Assembly (NCBI GenBank): GCA_041740995.1
Contig: JBGSKY010000275.1
Location: 1 to 11,252 of the forward strand
Length of the DNA: 11,252 bases
Reading direction: 5' to 3'
Origin: JBGSKY01 sp041740995
Lineage (GTDB): Bacteria > Planctomycetota > Planctomycetia > Pirellulales > Pirellulaceae
In this document: piece by piece, positions 1-6,458 of the stretch
Layout: every line of letters starts with the position of its first letter
Position numbering within the stretch: position 1 is the stretch's first letter
The notes under the pieces: generated by a model
What the model was told of the DNA's origin: nothing
Seen by the model: only the letters and a program-made list of their open reading frames with translations
Database searches by the model: none
Made by a program: the position numbers and the translations under genes

Positions 1-1953
1 CAATCCTAAGATGCTTGGATTAAAAAGCTTGCTGGTCATGCAGTCTGAAATCGCAATAGTTGTGCTCGAGGGCGGCAGCTTTGGAAGCAACGTGCGTGGC
101 CATATCGGCGTCGGAAGCTTGTTAATTGCGCTTCGCAGCTCAATCCGTTGAGCGCTCTTGAGCAAGCTGCATCGTGTCAAGATATTCCACGCAGCTTGAT
201 GCGATTTCGGGTCCTTTATCGTCGCTTCTAAAATTTGCTTCAAGCCAAGTTTTGCGTCGTCAGTTGCGCTTTCAAGGCGACGCTGGAGGCCGCTCCAATC
301 GGCCGATACGGCCAACGCAATGCCAGCTTTGTTCTGCTGCCAAGCTGCAAGCCAATCTTGTGATGCAAATAGCCCCGACTGCAATGCGTTTCGGAGGTCG
401 TTCGTGTTGTCTTCGCCCACAGCGCGAAGGTTGTCGACCAGCATCGAGAGCTCGTATGCAACGAGCATGTATTCTCGATAGGCCTGCAGCGACGACATCG
501 CGGTAAGCCAAATTTCGTCTTCAGATGTATTACTTGGTCTTCGCAATAGCGCTTTAAATTCGCTAGAAGGAAGTTGTTCAGCCAGCTCGGTCTCCATTTG
601 AGTGGCGGACGCCAGCAGTCTCAATGTATCGTTGCGCAGAATTTCGCCGTCTGGATTATTGAAACGATAATCCGGGCCAGCGAACCAACGCAATTCTTGA
701 TCGATAGCCATCGCAGAAATCTGCTTCGTGGCCGCTGGCATTAGCTGGGCAGTCGTCCATCCGACCGCTTCGCTGCGAGGTTCATGCCAACGATCGAGCA
801 GCTCCCAAACCGCTTGAGTCGGAACTGCATTAGCATTTGTGATCCCTTTCCCATCGGTTGAATCACGCGCAGCGGTGCTCGAGTTCGGATCCTTCGTTTC
901 CGTTTTATCATCGGCATCTTCATTCGCTGGTTCCGGTTTCGCCACTGGCCAACCCAGCGGCTGGCGATCGGCTCCTCGAATTAGGATCGGTACATTGGCC
1001 GCTTGCGACCAGATGTGTTCGATGGTTGGTACGTTGCCCATTCCTCCACGCAAGAGCCATGGTGTTTGAAGACCGAAGCTGTCGGCTTGAACGCGGCGAT
1101 AAACGTACTCTGCCAAATCGCCCAAGTTCAAATACTTGCCCGACGGCAACGTGAACTCAAAATCCGATGGTGCGCGCCGTTGTTCCAAAAGGGCTTCGAC
1201 GCAAGCGCGGACAAATAAGCTCTGTTGGCTGCCCTCGGCTTGCAACGAAATCTCCGTGTCGCGATGTGAAGTCATGACCCAAACATTGTTCGGGATGTCT
1301 TTCATGATCGATTCGAGAGCTGTCGAAAATTGATTGACACCAAAACCTGCCCGAAGATCGAGCGATTGATTTCCCCAGTCTAGCAGCACGATACAAGGGC
1401 CAGGATTCTTGGCAGCGGCTTGAAGTAACTGCAGCAGATCGATGGCCGCTTGCGGATTAGTGATCGCAGCGGTCGAATCGGGAAGACCATAGATATAATT
1501 CAGCAGATAAGGCTTCCCGTCGAACGAAACGCCGTTAGTTCGCACGAAGAGCACCAAGCTGTCACCAGTTCGATGTTTTTTGGTTACCGCACTGACTTGC
1601 TGAAACATCGAGGCGACATTTTGCGTTCCGACGTTGAGCAGTGTTTCGAACTGTTCCGTCTTTTGATCGAGCGGTTTCATCGCGGCGGTGTTGTAGCCAA
1701 GTGGTTGCAGCGCGAATCGGACCTCTTGATCGCTTGTCGATTCCGAAGAGGTCGAAGTAATCGCCACGATTGTCGTGTGCTGGAAACGTTGCATCACAAG
1801 ATATACAACCAAGCCGATCAGCAAAGCGACACAGAACGCCGCAAGGGAAGTTGTTGCGATCCGTTTACCGACCACAGGAGCTGCTTTTCGAGCATTGGCT
1901 GGTTTGCCTCCGTGTCGCCAGCCACCTTTTTTCACAGTACTAGGTTTTGCCAT
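1..1953 (-). CDS. Membrane-anchored protein with a degenerate caspase-like (peptidase C14) domain, 3' end beyond window
   Basis: The frame is open from an ATG at 1953 to base 1 (651 codons, no stop), so the C-terminus is missing. A stop codon lies three codons upstream (plus-strand 1960-1962), which fixes the start; no clear ribosome binding site is seen. The N-terminus is basic (residues 1-31), followed by one membrane segment at about 32-54, so most of the protein is probably outside the cytoplasm. Residues about 60-256 have the order of a caspase-type fold. A strand and turn GDSLVLFVRTNGVSFDGKPY (130-149) sits where the family has SGHG. The stretch CIVLLDWGNQ (187-196) sits where the family has LLDAC. 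The stretch VWVMTSHRDTEIS (224-236) and QSLFVRACVEAL (244-255) resemble the late part of the domain. The catalytic His aligns with Asn140 and the Cys with Gly194, so it is probably not a protease. An acidic, Ser/Asn-rich linker (about 340-375) precedes a mostly helical region with no recognised domain. The gene is divergent from the tssKLM operon. The reading frame is certain; the fold is inferred by eye. Confidence 0.85.
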   Translation of the reverse strand, partial: MAKPSTVKKGGWRHGGKPANARKAAPVVGKRIATTSLAAFCVALLIGLVVYLVMQRFQHTTIVAITSTSSESTSDQEVRFALQPLGYNTAAMKPLDQKTEQFETLLNVGTQNVASMFQQVSAVTKKHRTGDSLVLFVRTNGVSFDGKPYLLNYIYGLPDSTAAITNPQAAIDLLQLLQAAAKNPGPCIVLLDWGNQSLDLRAGFGVNQFSTALESIMKDIPNNVWVMTSHRDTEISLQAEGSQQSLFVRACVEALLEQRRAPSDFEFTLPSGKYLNLGDLAEYVYRRVQADSFGLQTPWLLRGGMGNVPTIEHIWSQAANVPILIRGADRQPLGWPVAKPEPANEDADDKTETKDPNSSTAARDSTDGKGITNANAVPTQAVWELLDRWHEPRSEAVGWTTAQLMPAATKQISAMAIDQELRWFAGPDYRFNNPDGEILRNDTLRLLASATQMETELAEQLPSSEFKALLRRPSNTSEDEIWLTAMSSLQAYREYMLVAYELSMLVDNLRAVGEDNTNDLRNALQSGLFASQDWLAAWQQNKAGIALAVSADWSGLQRRLESATDDAKLGLKQILEATIKDPKSHQAAWNILTRCSLLKSAQRIELRSAINKLPTPIWPRTLLPKLPPSSTTIAISDCMTSKLFNPSILGL

Positions 1954-1979
1954 GGCGGCTTATGTTTCCAAAATAGAAC

Positions 1980-2004
1980 TAGGTGGCGAATTGGTAGGTG
2001 GCGA
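1980..2004. repeat. 10-bp direct repeat upstream of the pseudocaspase-like gene
   Basis: TAGGTGGCGA occurs at 1980-1989 and again, identical, at 1995-2004, with a start-to-start distance of 15 bases. Read on the minus strand it is TCGCCACCTA twice, about 26 to 51 bases before the ATG at 1953. Position and spacing would suit a binding site for a dimeric regulator, or it may be chance. No regulator is assigned. Confidence 0.45.
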
Positions 2005-2247
2005 GGTCGACTTTGAAATCGATTGACAGCGAGGCGACTAAACTGGGTGTCGGTAATCTCATTGCTCCGGGGGCGGAACAGAGTGCTTTGTCTGCCAGAA
2101 ATCACTAGTTTCAGGCCCGGCCGGCTCTTGTCGTTCGACGCCTCATGAATACGCCTATCGACAAAATCTAGCGGCATTATGCCAAGAATTGTCCCACGAA
2201 TCGACCGTCTCGGGCCACTTTGTAAAACTTGACGCTTCTACCGAGTT

Positions 2248-2280
2248 TAACGTCCACGCGTCGGCCGTGGAAAGTCGTTA
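2248..2280. repeat. Imperfect inverted repeat upstream of tssK
   Basis: TAACG (2248-2252) pairs with CGTTA (2276-2280), and CCACG (2254-2258) pairs with CGTGG (2266-2270). Between them lie a 7-base loop and an uneven internal loop (1 base against 5). It sits about 100 bases before the tssK start. It could be an operator or an RNA hairpin in a long leader. No T-run follows, so it is not a typical terminator. Confidence 0.35.
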
Positions 2281-2376
2281 GAAAATTAGGAAGCGGTAGT
2301 GGGGTAGATTACGCTGGTCAAGTGAGCGTAAGATAGCGACTATAGATTTTTTGTTTGATACCGCGCGTGGGTCCTA

Positions 2377-3801
2377 ATGCGACAGCATCCGATCAATTGG
2401 TACGAAGGCATGTTCTTGCGACCGCAGCACTTCCAGGCTGCGGATCGCTATTGGCATCAGACTTTGGCCTTAGCCACAAGCTGGCAGACTCATTATTCAT
2501 ACGGAGTTCGCAGCTTTCAGTACCAGCGTGAAGCGCTGGCTGCGTACTTCTTCCAACTCAATGGTTGCCAAGCGATTTTGCGTGATGGCACGTTAGTCGA
2601 AATCAGCGGTCGCGATCTAAGAATCAGCTTAAAGGACGCGCTTCAGTCAAGCACCGAGGTGACGGTCTATCTTGCGGTTTCAAAGCTTGTGCTTGGTCGA
2701 GCGAATGTTGGCGACGCATCGGCACCAGAAACTCGCAGCCTAATGACGCGACTGGACGTGCCGGACGAAAATTCAGGGACGGGCGACACGGAGTTGATGT
2801 TCAAATCGATGCACATTCGATTGCTGACCAGCAGCGATAATATCGAAGGGTATGAAGTGCTGCCGATCGCGAAAGTCAAACGCGTTGGCAGCGAAGACGC
2901 CTCGCCCGAAATCGATGCCGATTATTTTCCCGCTCTGCTTGCGTGTGATGCCTGGACCGATTTGTCCCAGGGTGTCCTGCGAGCGATCTACGACCTGGTC
3001 GGCCAAAAAGTCGATATGCTTTCGCAACGTTCGACGTCTCGGAATCTTGCTTTTAACAGTCAAGAGCCTGGCGAGCTGGACGACTTATGGATGTTGACGC
3101 AGCTCAATCAAGCTCTGGCTACACTCCATGCGATCACGTTCGCGGTCGGGATTCATCCCTATACTGCTTATCTGGAGCTCTGTCGCATCGTCGGTATGCT
3201 GAGCGTTTTTGATCCGACGCGGCGATTGGACCCACAGTTACCCGCCTACGATCACGACGACCTGGCGAGAATTTTTCGTTGGTTACAGCGTCGAATTGGC
3301 GAGCTGATGGGTTCGACGAAGCGATTGGAATACGAACAGCGCTTTTTTATCGGCGTCGATCGCGGGATGCAAGTTTCACTCGATCCAAAATGGATGCATG
3401 CCAGTTGGAAATGGTATATTGGGGTCCACGGCGAAAATGTCCCCAGCGATCTGGTTCGTGACCTGCTGCGACCGGGCGTGATGGATTGGAAAATGGGCAG
3501 CGTCCAGCAAGTCGATCTGTTGTTCAAACACCGAATGCCGGATGTCAAAGCGGAAGACGAATTGCGGACGCCGCCACGAGCACTGCCATCGCAACGAGGC
3601 TGGTTGTACTTCGAAATCCGACGCGAAGGCCCAGCGTGGAAAGATGTTTTGACCACGCAAAGTCTTGCCATGCGATTCAACACGAATGTTATCGCCAATC
3701 TCGATCGATTGCCTAATCAACGAAGATTAGAAGTGTTGTATCGCGACAAACGAGCTAATCTGGAATTTGCACTATTCGCCGTCCCTAATGCCAATCCATG
3801 A
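2377..3801 (+). CDS. tssK: Type VI secretion system baseplate protein TssK
   Basis: TssK is the trimeric baseplate adaptor that ties the T6SS baseplate wedges to the TssL/TssM membrane complex from the cytoplasmic side. The 474-residue product is close to the usual length of about 440-450. The N-terminal signature is nearly canonical: INWYEGMFLRPQHFQ at 6-20. The central helical region contains HPYTAYLELCRIVGMLSVFD (260-279), typical of the family. The C-terminal head domain, which contacts the membrane complex, runs from about 330 and includes PPRALPSQRGWLYFEI (399-414). The ATG at 2377 is chosen because the family signature begins six residues later. The stop overlaps the next start as ATGA at 3798-3801, implying translational coupling with tssL. 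There are no internal breaks. Confidence 0.95.
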   Translation: MRQHPINWYEGMFLRPQHFQAADRYWHQTLALATSWQTHYSYGVRSFQYQREALAAYFFQLNGCQAILRDGTLVEISGRDLRISLKDALQSSTEVTVYLAVSKLVLGRANVGDASAPETRSLMTRLDVPDENSGTGDTELMFKSMHIRLLTSSDNIEGYEVLPIAKVKRVGSEDASPEIDADYFPALLACDAWTDLSQGVLRAIYDLVGQKVDMLSQRSTSRNLAFNSQEPGELDDLWMLTQLNQALATLHAITFAVGIHPYTAYLELCRIVGMLSVFDPTRRLDPQLPAYDHDDLARIFRWLQRRIGELMGSTKRLEYEQRFFIGVDRGMQVSLDPKWMHASWKWYIGVHGENVPSDLVRDLLRPGVMDWKMGSVQQVDLLFKHRMPDVKAEDELRTPPRALPSQRGWLYFEIRREGPAWKDVLTTQSLAMRFNTNVIANLDRLPNQRRLEVLYRDKRANLEFALFAVPNANP

Positions 3802-4508
3802 GTCCTGAATTCGCCACTGCTATCGATCCAGTTTTTCTACAAGTCATCGCTGCGATGGAATCGTTGTCGCGACAAGACCATGTCGACGCGTCGGCGTTGC
3901 ATTCGCAAATCACGGTTCGCTTGCGACAAGCCGAAGATTTGTTGCAACATGGAGAGAACCGCGACGTTTGGCAGCTAGCACGTTACGCGCTTTGTGCTTG
4001 GATCGATGATGTGATGATCACAATGAATTGGGAAGGCCAGCGCTGGTGGGAAAATCATAAACTAGAGTTTCAATTCTTTAATACCAACGACGCCGGTAGT
4101 TTGTTCTACCAGAAGGCCAAGGACGCGACGCAGTTGATGCGACGCGATGCGATCGAAGTCTTCTACATCGCCGTGATTCTCGGATTTCGTGGGCTTTATG
4201 CCTTGCCCGAATCGACTTTTATTGCTCAGCAATATGATTTGCCACCAACGATCGAAGAATGGACTCGCCGAACCGCTGGTCTGTTGCAAACGCGTCGTTC
4301 GCGGCAGGGGCTTACCGGCGTTGCGATGCCCGTCGATGGTGCTCCGCCACTTGAAAGCCGCTTTACGGTCGTCGGTGCCGCGATGCTGACCTTGATGTTG
4401 TTAGTGATTGCGGTCGTCGTCGGCTATCACATCCTCGCACCAGAGAATCAGACGAAAGTTTCACGGATGGAAATTTCAGCCAACGCCTGCCTATTCAATT
4501 TGGACTAA
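3798..4508 (+). CDS. tssL: Type VI secretion system membrane protein TssL (DotU/IcmH family), short form
   Basis: TssL is the inner-membrane partner of TssM. Its cytoplasmic helical hook contacts TssK and the baseplate. The 236-residue product has the DotU-type cytoplasmic domain (about 10-165), with ARYALCAWIDD at 61-71, the aromatic/acidic stretch LEFQFFNTNDAGSLFYQKA at 89-107, and LGFRGLYALPE at 128-138. A single C-terminal membrane segment lies at about 189-211, followed by a 25-residue tail. There is no OmpA-like peptidoglycan-binding extension, so this TssL does not anchor to the cell wall by itself. It starts inside the tssK stop (ATGA) and ends three bases before the tssM start, so the three genes form one operon. 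Confidence 0.93.
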   Translation: MSPEFATAIDPVFLQVIAAMESLSRQDHVDASALHSQITVRLRQAEDLLQHGENRDVWQLARYALCAWIDDVMITMNWEGQRWWENHKLEFQFFNTNDAGSLFYQKAKDATQLMRRDAIEVFYIAVILGFRGLYALPESTFIAQQYDLPPTIEEWTRRTAGLLQTRRSRQGLTGVAMPVDGAPPLESRFTVVGAAMLTLMLLVIAVVVGYHILAPENQTKVSRMEISANACLFNLD

Positions 4509-4511
4509 GCC

Positions 4512-6113
4512 GTGTTTCACTATCTCTTTGCACCATTTAAGTGGATTTTCTCAGCCCCAGCGCGGTGGCTTGGCGGCGCTCGCGGCTGGTTTGGTTGGTC
4601 ATTGCCGACCCGCGTTGCCTTCATTTTGTTCTTGTTCTTGATTTTTTGCGTGATCGGCTATTACATCGCATCTGCATTTTCCAGCGGTGCGACGTTCAGT
4701 CCAAAGAAGGATCCGGCGTTTATCTTTGCGTTGGTCTTGCTGGTGTTTGCCATTCCAGCGGCTTGTTATTTCGCTGTCAAAGCGTGGTTGGAGAGCGAGC
4801 CAAGCCAATTTCCTGATATCGACGAAGCATGGGAGAAGGGCTGGACGGCTGTTCGTCGTGCTGGGATCGACCCGAGCGAAACGCCATTGTTTTTTGCGAT
4901 GGGGGTTTCGACGGCACGACAAGCTGACCAATTGATGCAGGCGACTGACTGGGAATTGTTAGTGCAAGGCGAACCGGACGGCCGTGCGCCACTGCGCTGG
5001 TACGCTCGACAAGAAGGAATTGTCGTGGTCTTGCTCAATGCGTGTGCGACTTCCAAAATTCAGTCTGCTTCTGAAGCGATCCCGGTTGCCCGAGGAGGCG
5101 GTGCTAATGCATTGCGCGGAACTTTGGTCGGTGCTCCAGGTGCTGGACCGCAGACTGACGTCGCGAATCTTGGCATTCGCGGGACAATTGTTGCAGGAGC
5201 CAATCAAGAGCCAGCCGCTGTGCCAATGGCTGCCGCACCTACGGGGCTTCGTGGGACGATGGTTACCTCCGACAGCACCGCAACGCAAATGGTGGCCAAC
5301 GCGATTGCTCCGCCGCAACTAGCACCGGCAGATCGAAAAGATTTGGCTGAACAATCTGAACGACTGCGACGAGTCTGCAAGCTGGCGGCGCAAGCTCGCC
5401 AACCGCTCTGTCCAATCAATGGCACGATCGCGATCATCGATTGGAACCAGTTGTTGCAATCTCAACCTGGACGATTGTCTGGACCGCTCCGAGATGATGC
5501 GAGAATCATCATCGAAGGGTCTCAATTGCATGCCCCGATGGCGGTGCTGATCACCGGCCTGGATGATGAACTGGGTTTTATCGAACTGGTGCGAAGAGTC
5601 GGCGAGAATCGCGCCCGCGAGAATCGTTTCGGACACGGCTACAATCATCTCGCCCCGACCACACCTGATCAATTGGTTTTGCTGGCTCAGCACGCGTGCG
5701 GAGCTTTCGAAGATTGGATCTACGACTTGTTCCGTCATCCCGACTGCTTGGGTCGGTCGCACAATGATAAGCTTTTTGCGTTGCTGTGTAAGATTCGCAA
5801 TCGGGCTCAACCGAAAGTTGCGGAGCTGCTTTCAAGCTTGGCAGGCGTCGCCGAAGGCAACGACCAGCGTGGACCACTTTTGTGCGGCTGTTATTTCGCC
5901 GCCGCTGGCAGCTCGCGTTTGCGTCAAGCGTTCGTTCGGAGCGTATTCGATAAGCTGTTCGAATTGGAGGAAGATCTCGAATGGTCGAGTGAAGCCTGGC
6001 AAAGAGAAAATACCTATCTCAACATCGCTCGGGGATTCATAGCGATCAATGCCCTTTTGTTCGTTTTCATACTCGGGCTTTTGTTCTACAGCTATGTTTG
6101 GAAACAGGCATAA
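4512..6113 (+). CDS. tssM: Short TssM (IcmF N-terminal region) of the type VI secretion membrane complex, lacking the periplasmic domain
   Basis: TssM normally has about 1100-1200 residues: two N-terminal membrane helices, a cytoplasmic NTPase-like domain, a third helix and a large periplasmic domain that meets TssJ. This product has 533 residues. Helices lie at about 34-55 and 69-89, a cytoplasmic region at about 95-500, and a final helix at about 506-528, ending four or five residues later. PLFFAMGVSTARQADQLMQA (125-144) stands where the P-loop should be, without GxxGxGK(T/S). LRWYARQEGIVVVLLNA (161-177) matches the strand before the usual DTAGRY, which is lost. PINGTIAIIDWNQLL (301-315) and AVLITGLDDELGFIELV (344-360) match the conserved 'PINGV' and 'TKcDllpGF' regions. 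PLLCGCYFAAA (455-465) matches 'LRGVYFTSG'. Residues about 185-270 form an Ala/Gly-rich linker with three RGT motifs. It starts at GTG 4512, three bases after the tssL stop. The sequence after the stop shows no TssM-like continuation in another frame, so the short form appears real. Confidence 0.85.
   Translation: MFHYLFAPFKWIFSAPARWLGGARGWFGWSLPTRVAFILFLFLIFCVIGYYIASAFSSGATFSPKKDPAFIFALVLLVFAIPAACYFAVKAWLESEPSQFPDIDEAWEKGWTAVRRAGIDPSETPLFFAMGVSTARQADQLMQATDWELLVQGEPDGRAPLRWYARQEGIVVVLLNACATSKIQSASEAIPVARGGGANALRGTLVGAPGAGPQTDVANLGIRGTIVAGANQEPAAVPMAAAPTGLRGTMVTSDSTATQMVANAIAPPQLAPADRKDLAEQSERLRRVCKLAAQARQPLCPINGTIAIIDWNQLLQSQPGRLSGPLRDDARIIIEGSQLHAPMAVLITGLDDELGFIELVRRVGENRARENRFGHGYNHLAPTTPDQLVLLAQHACGAFEDWIYDLFRHPDCLGRSHNDKLFALLCKIRNRAQPKVAELLSSLAGVAEGNDQRGPLLCGCYFAAAGSSRLRQAFVRSVFDKLFELEEDLEWSSEAWQRENTYLNIARGFIAINALLFVFILGLLFYSYVWKQA
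5112..5264 (+). repeat. Three (L/I)RGT(L/I/M)V motifs in the TssM linker
   Basis: The translated linker holds LRGTLV (residues 201-206), IRGTIV (222-227) and LRGTMV (246-251), spaced 21 and 24 residues apart in an otherwise Ala/Gly/Pro-rich stretch. The codons differ between copies (for example TTGCGCGGAACT, ATTCGCGGGACA, CTTCGTGGGACG). This argues for selection on the peptide rather than a recent DNA duplication. A repeated Arg-Gly-Thr in a flexible linker would suit a docking or phosphorylation site, which is inference only. Confidence 0.7.
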
Positions 6114-6458
6114 AACAACGCTTCTTGCGTTGGCCCATAGTGATGTGCCAAAACACATTTTACTTGTAACAAATATGGGTTTACGAATTGCAAGAATTGG
6201 AGGATGCTTGATTCAGTTCATGGCTCGAACTGGTGTTGATGGCGAGCTTTGCATTGCCACTTTCCAATCGAACGCTACGATAAGCGGCATGGCTGCATCG
6301 CGTGGACAGAGTTCGTTTGCAGTCTAAATTTCGCGATAATGCGCGACACAGTGGTGCGATCTAAAGTATCGGCTCCGAAGTTCGAAAAGCCAAATTCACG
6401 AAGGTTCCACAAACGTGGGCAAGTGACGACTGGTGACTACTAAAAAGCTCATTGCGCT
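6114..6458 (+). other. Intergenic region between tssM and the hybrid kinase gene
   Basis: These 345 bases contain no recognisable gene. The frames that are open here (6049-6327 and 6249-6443) give short peptides with no family resemblance. Two small hairpins lie at the left end, listed separately. A GATAAT at 6335-6340 resembles a -10 element, with TTCGTT 17 bases upstream as a poor -35, so a promoter for the kinase gene here is possible but weakly supported. The gap suggests the kinase is transcribed apart from tssKLM. Confidence 0.5.
6116..6161 (+). terminator. Possible weak terminator: two tandem hairpins after tssM
   Basis: CAACGC (6116-6121) and GCGTTG (6127-6132) form a perfect 6-bp stem with a 5-base loop starting three bases after the tssM stop. 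A second hairpin, ATGTG (6143-6147) with CACAT (6154-6158), is followed by a short run of T to 6161. Both are small and the T-run is short, so termination would be partial at best. The first hairpin could instead protect the 3' end of the mRNA. Confidence 0.35.

Larger units (their letters stand above)
1954..2376. other. Divergent intergenic region between the pseudocaspase-like gene and tssK
   Basis: These 423 bases separate two divergently transcribed genes and should hold both promoters. No convincing gene was found: an 81-codon frame on the minus strand (2177-1932) has no family resemblance and overlaps the next gene. The tssK start has no strong Shine-Dalgarno sequence. A TATAGA at 2341-2346 is a possible -10 element about 30 bases before tssK, but no good -35 element is visible at the right distance. 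The region carries a short direct repeat near the minus-strand gene and an inverted repeat nearer tssK, listed separately. Confidence 0.6.

Noticed and set aside
1450..2016. A 188-codon open frame on the plus strand
   Set aside because: It lies opposite the long minus-strand gene. Its translation is rich in Arg, Cys and His with no family resemblance, while the minus-strand product has a membrane helix and a domain-like order.
2117..2124. GC-rich palindrome CCGGCCGG in the divergent region
   Set aside because: It is too short to support a hairpin or site claim in DNA of this composition.
1932..2177. An 81-codon minus-strand frame just upstream of the pseudocaspase-like gene
   Set aside because: It overlaps the next gene's start, has no ribosome binding site or recognisable domain, and its composition looks random.
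3252..3720. Two minus-strand frames of 114 and 148 codons opposite tssK
   Set aside because: Both are shadows of a well-supported gene, with no family features.
6049..6327. A possible frameshifted continuation of TssM after its stop
   Set aside because: The translation past 6113 has no resemblance to the TssM periplasmic domain, and the gap is too short to hold it. The short TssM seems genuine.
6249..6443. A 64-codon frame before the kinase gene
   Set aside because: It has no ribosome binding site, no domain and an atypical composition; it is probably chance.
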